From Burkholderia pyrrocinia (GTDB lineage Bacteria; Pseudomonadota; Gammaproteobacteria; Burkholderiales; Burkholderiaceae): DNA of 64,000 bases. The DNA is taken from positions 2,294,001 through 2,358,000 of the forward strand of contig NZ_CP094460.1 of NCBI RefSeq assembly GCF_022809715.1, in the 5' to 3' direction. Positions within the stretch are counted from its first letter, which is position 1. Each line of letters opens with the position of its first letter. The translations under genes were made by a program, and so were the position numbers. Under the pieces are notes generated by a model. It was not told the origin of the DNA. It did no database searches and was given only the letters and a program-made list of their open reading frames with translations. Below, in pieces: positions 1-9,086 of this stretch.

Positions 1-128
1 CGACACGCTGACCTGTCCTGATAGCGCCCGGCAAACAACGAACTTTTCCGATACTTTCCCCGGTCACAATCGCCAGCTTGCGGGCGCGCCGAACGCGCTT
101 GTTGCCGGCACAGCGAACGGATGGCGGA

Positions 129-1151
129 TCACGCCACTTCCGGTCGACGCGCGATCCGCTCCCGGATCTCCGGCGACGCAAGGCACGTGGCAACCGCTTC
201 GTAGCCGGGCGCGCCCGGGTAGGGCGCCACGCGCGAAGGCGGGCTGTGATTGGCCGGGCACAGGATGATGGTTTCGTTCGGGCCGACCGCCGACAGGTCG
301 AGAATCGCCGACGAGCGCGTCAGCACGAACAGCGGCCGCATCCCGGCGCTCGCGTGCTCGCGCAGATGGGTGATCAAAGCGTGTTGCGTGGGCCGGTCGA
401 GATCCTGTTCGATCATGTCCACGACCAGCGCGCGCGGGCCATCCGCTTCGAGACTGACGAGCAGCGCGGTGAGTGCTACCGACGGCGTTGCACCGTAGCC
501 AACGAGCGCGGCCGATGCGCGGTCGACGCGCGACTTCAGTTCCGGATCGGCGCGCAACGCATCGCATGCGGCAGCGCCATCGTTTTCCAGCCGATCGAGA
601 CCGACGAACGCGGCGCCTGGCAGCGCGTCGGCCAGCCGAAGCGCCAGCCGCGTCTTGCCGCTTCCGAGCGAGCCGATGATGTAGTTCAACGGCCGGATAT
701 CGCGACATTCGAACCACTCGCCGCCCCACGGCCACGGCAGGCTGAACGCGACGCCGGCGCCGGTATCGTCGAGCAGCCGCGTCAGTTCGCCGTCGGCGGG
801 CATTCGGCCGCGCGCAAGGCCGGCGCGGATCGAGCGCACGCTGTCGACCTTGCGCACGAGATCCTGAATGCCGTGCTCAAGCACCGCTTCGTGAGCGGCC
901 AGCGCGTCGTCCAGGCTGCGTGCGTCGCCATCGAGCACGTTCGCCACCTGTGCCAGACTGAGGCCGAGCGCTCGCAGTGCCGCAATGTCGGCCGCGCGTG
1001 CGAGGTCGTCCGGGCCATAGGCACGGTATCCGGCAGGCGTTCGCTCCGGTGTCACGAGACCGTGCTGTTCGTACAGCCGCAGCGCTTTGACCGATACGCC
1101 GAGCTGCGCGGCGGCGGCCGATGCGCTCAAACGGGGCGTGGACGTACCCAT
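129..1151 (-). CDS. MerR family regulator fused to a P-loop ATPase-like domain
   Basis: Predicted transcription regulator of 340 residues. Residues ~8-75 form a MerR winged helix (AQLGVSVKALRLYEQHG, then GYRAYGPDDL), followed by the usual dimerisation helix to ~115. MerR proteins normally end there or carry a small effector domain. This one continues with a nucleotide-binding module: Walker A GSLGSGKT at 160-167 and a hydrophobic Walker B-like strand ending in LVVDMIEQD. ATP-responsive DNA binding is an inference. The start is ATG with GAGAGG upstream. It is separated from the sugar-acid operon by about 180 bp, so co-transcription is possible but not shown. Confidence 0.8.
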   Translation of the reverse strand: MGTSTPRLSASAAAAQLGVSVKALRLYEQHGLVTPERTPAGYRAYGPDDLARAADIAALRALGLSLAQVANVLDGDARSLDDALAAHEAVLEHGIQDLVRKVDSVRSIRAGLARGRMPADGELTRLLDDTGAGVAFSLPWPWGGEWFECRDIRPLNYIIGSLGSGKTRLALRLADALPGAAFVGLDRLENDGAAACDALRADPELKSRVDRASAALVGYGATPSVALTALLVSLEADGPRALVVDMIEQDLDRPTQHALITHLREHASAGMRPLFVLTRSSAILDLSAVGPNETIILCPANHSPPSRVAPYPGAPGYEAVATCLASPEIRERIARRPEVA

Positions 1152-1328
1152 CCGTCACCTCTCTCTGCTGTCGATTCGTTGCGCTCAGCATAAAGGCGAC
1201 CCCAAGGGCCGGGTCAAGCACGATTACGCGCGAAGGATCGAATACGCGAGCGCGCTGCCACTTGGTCGCTGGCCGCGGCCGGGCGCCATGCCCGATCGAC
1301 GGGATCGGGAAAGGCGCGGAAAGGCAGC

Positions 1329-2303
1329 TTATCCGCGAGCTGTCCGGGATGGCTCGTCGAGCGCAATCCGGTAAACGCGCAGCGCGTTGTCATGCCAGAT
1401 CGCGCGGCGTGCCGCGTCGTCGAGGTCCGCCATCGCGCGGGCGAACGTGCGCAGCAGCGCGGGATAGGACACGCGCAGGCCGGCCACCGGAAAGTTGCTG
1501 GCGAACAGGCAGCGCTCCCAGCCGAAGATCGCGATCGTGTCGCGGATGATCCGCGCGTTGTCCGCGTCGTTCCACACGGTATCGCGCAAGCCGAGTTCGG
1601 AAATCTTCACGACCACGCGCGGCGATGCCGCGAGCGCTTCCATGCCGCGGCGCCAGCGCACGAGCCCTGCGTCCGAGCGATCCCACGGCAGCCCGGCGTG
1701 TTCGAGCACGACGTCGACAGCGGGTGCATCGGCGAGCAGCGCGGCCGCGTCGCCGAGATGCCAGAACGGCACGCGCAGATCCCAGCACAGGCCGTGCGCG
1801 GCGACGCGTTCCAGCGCGGCCGGCCAGCGCGGATCGTGCAGCGTGCCGGGCCCGTCGACGGTCGCATCCGGCGACGATGCGGTGCACGGCTTGAAGCGCA
1901 CGCCGCGCACGCGCGGCCACGCGGCCTGTTCGGCGAGCCGTTCGTCCGCATCGCCGGCCAGCAGGTCGACCCACGCGACGACTGCCGACGGCAACCCGTG
2001 CGCCGCCGCGACCTCGTGCAGCCAGCGCGTTTCCGCCAGTGCTTCGTCGCGTGCGCGTTCGGCCTCGACGTGCACGCTGGCGACGATCGGCGCGCGTTGT
2101 GCCGCGCGCCGGAAATCGTCCACGCCGAAATCGCGGCACAGTGCCGCGTAATCGCCGAACATGAAGCGCGCGGGATCGTAGTGCGTCTGCAGCCACGGAT
2201 AGTGCGCGCCCGCATCGAGCCGCCACAGGTGGTGATGCGCATCGACGAGCGCGTCCGGCATGCCGTCGGGCGGCGCTCCTTCGGGCGGCGATCCGTCGCG
2301 CAT
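1329..2303 (-). CDS. Amidohydrolase family protein, probable sugar lactonase (COG3618 type)
   Basis: A 324-residue metal-dependent hydrolase of the amidohydrolase superfamily. The N-terminal DAHHHLWRLDAG..YPWL block and the late SNFPV motif are typical of the group that holds L-rhamnono- and L-fuconolactonases and 2-pyrone-4,6-dicarboxylate hydrolase. The reading frame is open further upstream, but that part overlaps the preceding gene out of frame. I chose the ATG just after the upstream stop; a second in-frame ATG at 2261 is also possible. As the last gene of the six-gene sugar-acid operon, a lactonase role (opening an aldonolactone before dehydration) fits. The substrate is not known. Confidence 0.8.
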   Translation of the reverse strand: MRDGSPPEGAPPDGMPDALVDAHHHLWRLDAGAHYPWLQTHYDPARFMFGDYAALCRDFGVDDFRRAAQRAPIVASVHVEAERARDEALAETRWLHEVAAAHGLPSAVVAWVDLLAGDADERLAEQAAWPRVRGVRFKPCTASSPDATVDGPGTLHDPRWPAALERVAAHGLCWDLRVPFWHLGDAAALLADAPAVDVVLEHAGLPWDRSDAGLVRWRRGMEALAASPRVVVKISELGLRDTVWNDADNARIIRDTIAIFGWERCLFASNFPVAGLRVSYPALLRTFARAMADLDDAARRAIWHDNALRVYRIALDEPSRTARG

Positions 2304-2304
2304 G

Positions 2305-3252
2305 TCAGCGTGCTCCCGCGAGCACGTACGATGCATCGGGCTCGCGCAGCGTCGCCAGCGCGCCGACGAAACGCCAGGTTTCGAGATCGAGTTCGCGCAC
2401 GTAGTCGTCCTGGAACGACACGTAGGCGACGCGCCGCGACGGATGGAACGACAGTGCGGTCGGGTTCGCGGGCAGCGCGATGCGTTCGATTTCCTCGAGC
2501 TGGCGTGCATCGAACACGGAGATCGACCGTTCGCCCGAATTGGTCAGCAGCAGCAGGTCGCGGCCGTCCGGCGCGCTGGTCCGGTAGATGCGGTTCGGAT
2601 CGCTGCGCGTCTTCACGCGGCGGCCGCAGGTCATCGTCTCCGTGTCGATCTCGACCAGCGTGTCGTCGCCGCGATTCGCGACGAACAGCGTGCGCTCGTC
2701 GGCCGACAGCGCATTGCCTTCGGGGCGCGGGCCGGGCATCACGGCGCGCGGCACGACCGTCGCATCGCGCGGATGGAACTGCGTGACCGTGTTCGACAGC
2801 AGGTGCACGCCGTACGCGCGGCTCGCGTCGCGCGTGAGCGTCACGAGGTGCGTCTTCACGCCACCGGAAGGCACGGCCATGTTCGGCACGGGTTGCCGGG
2901 TCGGCTCGTCGAACACGAGCAGCATGTCGTGCGCCTCGCTCATCGCGTACAACCGGCCGTCGCGGTCGCTCGCCATGCCGTGCGGCCGGTAGTACGGCCA
3001 CAGGTCGAGCATGCGCGTGTGCGTGTGCTCGACGAGGTCGATCTCGGCGATCCGGTGGTCGCCTTCATGGCCGCGCGACCACGCGGTCTCGATCCCGAAG
3101 ATGCCGACATACGCGTAGCGCTCGTTCACGTCGACGGTGAACTCGTGCGGGAAGTTCGGCAGCACGATGTGCTTGAGCGCGGCTTTCGTGTCGAGGTCGT
3201 AGAAACTGAAGGTATGGGCGCATTTCTGCACCAGCAGCAGGATGTCGTTCAA
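2305..3252 (-). CDS. YncE-like beta-propeller protein
   Basis: A 315-residue protein made of repeated blades with motifs such as GNALSADERTLFVANRG and SVFDARQLEEIERI, typical of YncE/lactonase-type seven-bladed beta-propellers. No signal peptide is visible, so it is probably cytoplasmic. The start codon reads TTG, supported by GGAG with suitable spacing and by the fit of the first blade. The gene lies between the MFS carrier and the amidohydrolase, one base from the latter. A lactonase or carbohydrate-binding role is possible; no catalytic residues can be assigned by eye. Confidence 0.7.
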   Translation of the reverse strand: MNDILLLVQKCAHTFSFYDLDTKAALKHIVLPNFPHEFTVDVNERYAYVGIFGIETAWSRGHEGDHRIAEIDLVEHTHTRMLDLWPYYRPHGMASDRDGRLYAMSEAHDMLLVFDEPTRQPVPNMAVPSGGVKTHLVTLTRDASRAYGVHLLSNTVTQFHPRDATVVPRAVMPGPRPEGNALSADERTLFVANRGDDTLVEIDTETMTCGRRVKTRSDPNRIYRTSAPDGRDLLLLTNSGERSISVFDARQLEEIERIALPANPTALSFHPSRRVAYVSFQDDYVRELDLETWRFVGALATLREPDASYVLAGAR

Positions 3253-3302
3253 GGTGTGTCTCCGTTATTTCGTTCGCAGGCCTGCATATCGGGTATCAGG
3301 GC

Positions 3303-4595
3303 TCAGTCCTCGCAGCGCTTCGGCAGCGTCAGCGCGAGCAGGCCGGCCACCGCGAGCGTGACCGCGAGGCTGAGCACGCCGGCCGCCGCGCTCACGTGCT
3401 GGGTCAGCACGCCGACCGCATACGGGCCGCAGAACCCGCCGAGATTGCCGAGCGCATTGATCAGGCCGCGCGCGCTGCCGGCCGTCTCGACGCTGCACAG
3501 CTTCGGCGGAATCGCCCAGAACACGCCGGCGGCCGCCTGCAGGAAGAAGCCGCAGCCGATCAGGAACGCGAACGATACGGCCATCGACGCGTGCGTGAGC
3601 ACCGACAGCGCGAGGCACGCGGCGAAGCCGACGAGCGGCAGCAGCACGAACAGGCGGCGCTTGCCGGTTCGGTCAGACAAATACGACGTGACGAACATCC
3701 CGATCACCATCGCGACATACGGCAGCATCGCGAGCAGGCCGACCTTGCCCATCCCGCCGTGCGTGAGGTTCTTCAGCAGCGTCGGCAACCACATCGTATA
3801 GCCGTAGATGCCGACCTGATAGCAGAAGTTGATCGCGATGAGCAGCCAGATCGTCGGGTTGCGCAGCATCTCGCCGAACGATGCGGCGGCCGGCGTGCCG
3901 GCCGCGCGCTTGCGTTCCTGCTCGTCGCGCAGCGCGTCGAGGATGTACGCCTTCTCGCGCGGCGACACCCAGCGCGCGGTCTCCGGGCCGTCGTCGGCGA
4001 GCAGCATCCACGCGACCAGGCACAGCAGCGACAGTGCGCCCGCGCTGTAGAACAGGTGACGCCAGTCGTACGCGGCGAGGATGAAGCCGGACAGCGGCGC
4101 GGTGATCATGCCGGCGAGCGGCACGAACATGATGACCATCGCATTCGCGCGGCCGCGTTCGCGGTCGGGGAACCAGTGGCTGACCATCGTGAGCACGACG
4201 GGCAGCATGCCGCCCTCGGCCACCCCGAGCAGGAAGCGCAGCGCCAGCAGCTGCCAGGTATGCGTGACGAGCCCGGTCAGCACCGACAGCACGGCCCAGC
4301 TCACGAGCGACCACGCGATGAATGTCTTGCCGCTGCCGAGCGCCGCGCGCCGGCCGCCGGGAATCTGCAGGAACAGGTAGCCGAAGAAGAAGATGCCGCC
4401 GGCGAGGCCGGCCATCGTCGCGTCCATGCCGAGCTCGGCGTTCATCCCGCCGGGCATCGCGAACGCAATGTTCACGCGGTCCATGTAGGAAATGATGCAG
4501 GCGAGCAGCAGCGGCGGAATCACGCGCAGCCAGCGGCGGCGCGGAATGGCTTCGCCGGCTTCGTATGCCGGGGTGGTGGGGTTCAACAGGGTCAT
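3303..4595 (-). CDS. MFS transporter, anion:cation symporter type (sugar acid uptake)
   Basis: A 430-residue inner membrane carrier with about 12 hydrophobic segments. The N-terminal YMDRVNIAFAMPGG, the loop FPDRERGRANA and the C-terminal RGLINALGNLGGFCGP are hallmarks of the ACS family, which includes glucarate, galactonate and tartrate carriers. Its place directly after the aldolase gene indicates that it imports the substrate of this operon. The ATG follows a GGAGACACA leader like those of its neighbours. Confidence 0.88.
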   Translation of the reverse strand: MTLLNPTTPAYEAGEAIPRRRWLRVIPPLLLACIISYMDRVNIAFAMPGGMNAELGMDATMAGLAGGIFFFGYLFLQIPGGRRAALGSGKTFIAWSLVSWAVLSVLTGLVTHTWQLLALRFLLGVAEGGMLPVVLTMVSHWFPDRERGRANAMVIMFVPLAGMITAPLSGFILAAYDWRHLFYSAGALSLLCLVAWMLLADDGPETARWVSPREKAYILDALRDEQERKRAAGTPAAASFGEMLRNPTIWLLIAINFCYQVGIYGYTMWLPTLLKNLTHGGMGKVGLLAMLPYVAMVIGMFVTSYLSDRTGKRRLFVLLPLVGFAACLALSVLTHASMAVSFAFLIGCGFFLQAAAGVFWAIPPKLCSVETAGSARGLINALGNLGGFCGPYAVGVLTQHVSAAAGVLSLAVTLAVAGLLALTLPKRCED

Positions 4596-4722
4596 TGTGT
4601 CTCCGTCCAGTTCGGGTAGTCGGCCGCGGCGGCCTTCTGATGGGCCGCTGTCTTGCCGTGGCGAGCCGGCAGGTGCCGGCCGCCGATGCGCAACGCGTTT
4701 GCGTCGCGCGTGCTTTCGATCT

Positions 4723-5640
4723 CTAGCGTCCCCAGCGCAGCACGAGCGGGTCGAGCCGCCGCGCCGTATCGAGCAGCCCCGCGCGCACCTGCGGATGCAG
4801 CTCGGGCCACGGCGCGCGCGGCCGGTCGCACGCGATCACGCCGCCTTCCAGCATCAGCGCCTTCGCGGTCAGGAAGCCCGACTGACGATTCTCGTAGTTG
4901 ATCAGCGGCAGCCAGCGCGCGTACTGCTCGCATGCTTCATCGCGGCGCCCGGCGAAATACGCGTCGGTGATCCGGCGAATCCCGTCCGGATAACCGCCGC
5001 CCGTCATCGCGCCGGTTGCGCCGGCGTCGAGATCGGCGAGTAGCGTGATGCCTTCCTCGCCGTCCCACGGCCCCTCGATCGCGTCGCCGCCGAGCGCGAT
5101 CAGCTCGCGCAGCTTCGACGCGGCGCCGGCCGTCTCGATCTTGAAGTACGACACGGCATCGATCTCGCGCGCAAGCGTCGCGAGGAACGACGCGGTGAGC
5201 GCGACGCCGCTGGCCGGCGCGTCCTGGATCATCAGCGGAATGCGGAGCCCGTCGGCCGCTTCGGCGAAGAACGCGCGAACCTGCGCTTCGGGCACGCGGA
5301 ACGTCGCACCGTGGTACGGCGGCATCACCATCACCATCGCCGCGCCGAGTGCCTGTGCGCGCCGGTTGCGTTCCGCACAGATCCGCGCGCTGAAGTGCGA
5401 CGTCGTGACGATCACCGGCACGCGGCCCGCGACGTGCTCGAGTGTGGTGCGCGTGATCAGGTCGCGTTCGTCGTCGCCGAGCGCGAACTGCTCGGAGTAG
5501 TTCGCGTGAATGCAGAGGCCCTGCGAACCGGCATCGATCATGAAGTCGAGGCTGCGGCGCTGGCCGTCGAGATCGAGCGCGCCGTGCGCGTCGAAGATCG
5601 TCGGCGCGACCGGAAAGACGCCCTGGTAGCGTGCGTTCAT
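4723..5640 (-). CDS. DapA-family aldolase/dehydratase (2-keto-3-deoxy sugar acid aldolase candidate)
   Basis: A 305-residue TIM-barrel protein of the dihydrodipicolinate synthase/N-acetylneuraminate lyase family. The MPPYHG segment carries the conserved tyrosine and SYFKIET the Schiff-base lysine; GGYPDG lies near the end. In catabolic operons, family members cleave or dehydrate 2-keto-3-deoxy acids, which suits a gene next to an acid-sugar dehydratase. True DapA is unlikely in this context. The reading frame extends upstream into the dehydratase gene, so I chose the ATG 8 bases beyond that gene's stop. Confidence 0.85.
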   Translation of the reverse strand: MNARYQGVFPVAPTIFDAHGALDLDGQRRSLDFMIDAGSQGLCIHANYSEQFALGDDERDLITRTTLEHVAGRVPVIVTTSHFSARICAERNRRAQALGAAMVMVMPPYHGATFRVPEAQVRAFFAEAADGLRIPLMIQDAPASGVALTASFLATLAREIDAVSYFKIETAGAASKLRELIALGGDAIEGPWDGEEGITLLADLDAGATGAMTGGGYPDGIRRITDAYFAGRRDEACEQYARWLPLINYENRQSGFLTAKALMLEGGVIACDRPRAPWPELHPQVRAGLLDTARRLDPLVLRWGR

Positions 5641-5648
5641 GGCCGGCC

Positions 5649-6821
5649 TCACTCGACGATGTCGAACTGGTCGAGGAATTCGGTCTTCAGCGTGAGGCCG
5701 AGGCCCGGCACGTCGTCGCGCAGTTGCAGGAAGCCGTTTTCGGCTACCGGCTCGCCGTCGAAGATGTAATAGAACAGCTCGTTGCCGACCTCGACGTCGA
5801 ACATCGGGAAGTATTCGCTCATCGGCGACGCGAGCGTGCTCATCGTCAGGTGATAGTTGTGCATCTGGCCCGCGTGCGGAATCACCGGCACGCTGTACGC
5901 CTCGCACAGCGCGTTGATCTTGTGCGCCATCGTGATCCCGCCGACGCGGTTCGTGTCGTACTGGACGACCGACACGGCCTTGCGGTCGAGCAGCTGCTTG
6001 AAGCCGTACAGCGAGAACTCGTGCTCGCCGCCGGAGATCGGAATGCGCGTCAGCTGGTTCAGCTCCGCGTAGCCGTCGATGTCGTCGGCGATCACCGGTT
6101 CCTCGAGCCAGCGCGGCTGGTATTTCTCGAGCTTCGGCAGGATGCGCTTCGCGTACTCGAGATTCCAGCCCATGTAGCACTCGAGCATCAGGTCGTTGTC
6201 GTAGCCGATCACCTCGCGGATCGCCGCGACCGACTTCAGGTTCTCGATCACCCCCTGCTGCCCGTGCGCGGGGCCGTAGCCGAAGCGCATCTTGAACGCG
6301 CGGAAGCCTTCCTTCAGATACTGCTGCGCTTCGTCCTGCATCGCCTTCAGGTCGGTGCGGTAGAGCTTCGAGTAGTAGCAGGGGATCTTTTCCTTGGTGC
6401 GGCCGCCGAGCAGCTTGAACACCGGCTTGCCGACGCTCTTGCCGAGGATGTCCCAGATCGCGATGTCGACCGCCGAGATCGCCGCCATGCCGATGCCTTT
6501 GCGGCCCCACGCGTGGGTGGCGCGATACATCCGCTGGTTCAGGTATTCGTAGTCCCACGGATCATGGCCGATCACGAGCGGTGCGAGGTACTGGTCGATG
6601 ATGACCTTCGCGACGTGCGGCGCGAGCGCGACGTTGCCGAGGCCGACGATGCCGTCGTCGGTCTCGACTTCGACGACCGTCCACGAATGGAAGCGGAACG
6701 TGCTCATCGTTTCCTGCGGCGCGTACAGCAGATCCATCGCGTTCGAGCAGAAGTTGCCCTGCGGCGGGACGGTCTTTCCTTTCCACTGGAATACGCGTGC
6801 GCGCACGGACCGGATTTTCAT
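5649..6821 (-). CDS. Enolase-superfamily acid-sugar dehydratase (rhamnonate dehydratase-like)
   Basis: A 390-residue enzyme of the mandelate racemase/muconate lactonising group. The capping domain starts [18 protein letters not shown]. The barrel shows AFKMRFG (base strand), the metal ligands in [14 protein letters not shown] and SGGEHEF, and a histidine-rich [12 protein letters not shown] segment where the catalytic histidine is expected. The family removes water from an aldonate to give a 2-keto-3-deoxy acid, which the neighbouring DapA-like enzyme would split. Resemblance is to the rhamnonate dehydratase subgroup, but the substrate cannot be read from the sequence. Confidence 0.87.
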   Translation of the reverse strand: MKIRSVRARVFQWKGKTVPPQGNFCSNAMDLLYAPQETMSTFRFHSWTVVEVETDDGIVGLGNVALAPHVAKVIIDQYLAPLVIGHDPWDYEYLNQRMYRATHAWGRKGIGMAAISAVDIAIWDILGKSVGKPVFKLLGGRTKEKIPCYYSKLYRTDLKAMQDEAQQYLKEGFRAFKMRFGYGPAHGQQGVIENLKSVAAIREVIGYDNDLMLECYMGWNLEYAKRILPKLEKYQPRWLEEPVIADDIDGYAELNQLTRIPISGGEHEFSLYGFKQLLDRKAVSVVQYDTNRVGGITMAHKINALCEAYSVPVIPHAGQMHNYHLTMSTLASPMSEYFPMFDVEVGNELFYYIFDGEPVAENGFLQLRDDVPGLGLTLKTEFLDQFDIVE

Positions 6822-6880
6822 GATGGTGTCTCCGAGAATCGATGTTGTCGTGTGTGAAAGGCGGGCGGCCGGCGTGGCCG

Positions 6881-7936
6881 TCACGCCGAAACAGCGGGGG
6901 TGCGGCGCGCGGCGCCCATCCGGCACGCGATCTGCAGCGCCTGCCAGGTGGCGCCGACATCGGCCGTGCCGCGGCCCGCGATGTCGTACGCGGTGCCGTG
7001 CGCGGGCGTCGTGATCGGCACGGGCAGCCCGCCCTGCACGGTCACGCCGCGCGAGAAGCCGAGCAGCTTGATCGCGATCTGCCCCTGGTCGTGGTACATC
7101 GTGACGATCGCCTGGTAGTCGCCGGCCTGCGCCTTCAGGAAGATCGTGTCGGCGGGGAACGGGCCGTGGAACGGCGCGTCGGTCGGCCAGTCGCGCGACT
7201 GCAGCTGGCGCACCGCGGGCTCGATGATGTCGACTTCCTCGCGGCCGCAACTGCCGCCGTCGCCGCCGTGCGGGTTGAACGCGGCGATCGCCACCTTCGG
7301 CGCGGCGACGCCGTTCGCGAGCAGCGACCGGTAGATCAGTTCGGATGCCTGTTCGATCCGCTCGATGCTCAGGCAGCCCGCCGCGTCCTTCAGCGGGATA
7401 TGCGACGAGATGCGCGCCGTCCACAGTTCGCCGAGCGTGTTGAATTCGCAGAAATAGCCGGTCACGCCGAGCGCTTCGGCGAAGTGGTGCAATTCGTCGT
7501 CGTGGCGGAGCCCGCCGAGCTTCATCGCGTACTTGTTCAGCGGAGCGAAGCAGATCGCGTCGATGTCGCCGGCGAGCGCGGCGTCGACGCACCGGTCGAG
7601 CACCGCGAGCGTCGAGCGGCCGCCGTCCGCGCCGGCCTGGCCGACCGTGACCTGCGCGGGCGCGACCGTATCGACTTCGACGAACGCGGCGCGCGCGGTC
7701 GACGGCCGGCCGCGCACCGCGGCCAGCGAAGCGACGGGTTCGACGGCGACCTGCACGCCGGCGACGCGCTGGCCGGCTTCCCACAGCCAGCGATCGCCGA
7801 TCAGCACGAGATTCGCATGAGCGGTGGCATCGGGCCGCGCGAGCAGTTTCGCGATCAGTTCGGCGCCGATGCCGGCGGGGTCGCCGAGCGTCAGCGCGAC
7901 GACGGGCAGGGGGGCGGCGGTCGAGGGGGTGTTCAT
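6881..7936 (-). CDS. PdxA-family dehydrogenase (PdxA2-like, catabolic)
   Basis: A 351-residue NAD-dependent dehydrogenase of the 4-hydroxythreonine-4-phosphate dehydrogenase family. [13 protein letters not shown] opens the protein; [15 protein letters not shown] and [11 protein letters not shown] carry the metal-binding histidine and aspartate. Vitamin B6 pdxA genes normally sit with surA/ksgA. This copy heads a sugar-acid operon, as PdxA2 proteins do when they oxidise phosphorylated four-carbon acids. No partner kinase is visible in the operon, so the substrate is open. It is the promoter-proximal gene, divergent from the LysR gene. Confidence 0.85.
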   Translation of the reverse strand: MNTPSTAAPLPVVALTLGDPAGIGAELIAKLLARPDATAHANLVLIGDRWLWEAGQRVAGVQVAVEPVASLAAVRGRPSTARAAFVEVDTVAPAQVTVGQAGADGGRSTLAVLDRCVDAALAGDIDAICFAPLNKYAMKLGGLRHDDELHHFAEALGVTGYFCEFNTLGELWTARISSHIPLKDAAGCLSIERIEQASELIYRSLLANGVAAPKVAIAAFNPHGGDGGSCGREEVDIIEPAVRQLQSRDWPTDAPFHGPFPADTIFLKAQAGDYQAIVTMYHDQGQIAIKLLGFSRGVTVQGGLPVPITTPAHGTAYDIAGRGTADVGATWQALQIACRMGAARRTPAVSA

Positions 7937-8020
7937 GCTGCGTCTCCGGTGGCGGCGCGTGGCCGTTCGTGTATGGGGTTGATGCTAGGTAGACGGAATG
8001 AGTCGGTAAATTGAAAACTC

Positions 8021-8050
8021 TTGATGAATCGATAACCTGGAGTAATCAAA
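8021..8050. promoter_or_regulatory. Putative LysR operator, copy 1
   Basis: In the 115-bp gap between the divergent pdxA-like and LysR genes, AATCGATAACCTGGAGTAATCA lies just before the LysR start. AATCGATAACCTG recurs upstream of the second MFS gene (10467-10489). Two 13-base identical stretches at the only two MFS divergons suggest a shared binding site for the LysR protein. Confidence 0.5.
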
Positions 8051-8051
8051 C

Positions 8052-8999
8052 ATGGGCTCGATCGACAGACGAGACTCGACCCCGCAGTTGCTGAACCGGC
8101 TGCGCATGCGGCAGATCGCGCTGTTGCTTGCCGTGGACGAATGCCTGACGCTGCGCGCGGCGGCCGAGCAGATGGGCCTCACGCAGCCGGCCGCGACGAA
8201 GATGCTGGCCGAACTGGAGAGCGCGCTCGGCCAGCGGCTGTTCGATCGCATCGGGCGCGGGCTCGTGCTGAATCCGGCAGGCGAGCGCGTGCTCGGCTAT
8301 TTCCGCGGAATCCGCGGCAGCATGGAGGCGCTGAACCGCGAGCTCGGCGAACTGCAGCTCGGCAGCGCCGGGCGGCTGGCGATCGGCAGCATCATGGCGG
8401 CGTCGCCGGGGCGGCTCACCGAGGCGCTGGTGCAGTTGAAGGCGCGTTATCCGCTGCTTGCGATCGACATCGCGGTGGACACGAGCGACCGGCTGATGCC
8501 GCAGCTTCGCGAAGGCGTGCTCGAAGTGGTGATCGGCCGCAACGTCGGGGCCGATTGCGACTTTCGCGTGGTGGACGACGAGGCGCTCGCGATCATCGCG
8601 GGCCGCGACCATCCGCTCGCGGGTGCCGGGCCGGTCGGGTTCGATGCGCTGCTCGATTACACGTGGATCCTGCAGCCGGCGGGTAGCCCGGCGCGCGAGG
8701 TCGTCGAGCGCGAGTTCCATGCGCGTCACCAGCCGATGCCGCGCGGGCTGGTCGAAACGGGCTCGATCCTGACCACGATGAACCTCGTCGACCGTTCGAC
8801 GATGCTCGGCGTGATTCCGCAGACGGTCGCGCAGCGCAACGCGGAGCACGGGCTCGTCGCGATCATCGACTACGCGCTCGATCAGAAGCTGCCGTCGTAC
8901 GGCAGCATCGTGCGGCGCGACCGGCCGCTGAGCATCCCCGCGCAGCAGTTTCTCGCGCTGTTTCACCGGGAGGGTGGCGAGGAGGAGGATGCCGCTTGA
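8052..8999 (+). CDS. LysR family transcriptional regulator of the sugar-acid operon
   Basis: A 315-residue LysR protein. The winged helix is at residues ~18-77 (LLLAVDECLTLRAAAEQMGLTQ), followed by a periplasmic-binding-like effector domain (RLAIGSIMAASPGRL...). It is divergent from the six-gene operon, the classic arrangement for control of neighbouring genes. The motif just upstream recurs before the MFS gene on its other side, so it may control both. The overall look is of the GbpR-like subgroup; the inducer is probably the sugar acid or its keto product. Confidence 0.88.
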   Translation: MGSIDRRDSTPQLLNRLRMRQIALLLAVDECLTLRAAAEQMGLTQPAATKMLAELESALGQRLFDRIGRGLVLNPAGERVLGYFRGIRGSMEALNRELGELQLGSAGRLAIGSIMAASPGRLTEALVQLKARYPLLAIDIAVDTSDRLMPQLREGVLEVVIGRNVGADCDFRVVDDEALAIIAGRDHPLAGAGPVGFDALLDYTWILQPAGSPAREVVEREFHARHQPMPRGLVETGSILTTMNLVDRSTMLGVIPQTVAQRNAEHGLVAIIDYALDQKLPSYGSIVRRDRPLSIPAQQFLALFHREGGEEEDAA

Positions 9000-9086
9000 C
9001 GGAGCGGTTCGCTGGCAGTGCCGATCACGCGTCGCGGGACGTGGCGATGCGTGATGGCGGCATGGGGGAAGCCGTGACGAGTCGGT

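Noticed and set aside
1..128. A possible gene at the left edge
   Set aside because: No frame with a start, ribosome site or recognisable domain was seen in these bases.
6881..7936. Vitamin B6 biosynthesis gene pdxA
   Set aside because: The family is right, but the operon of dehydratase, aldolase and carrier points to a catabolic PdxA2-type role.
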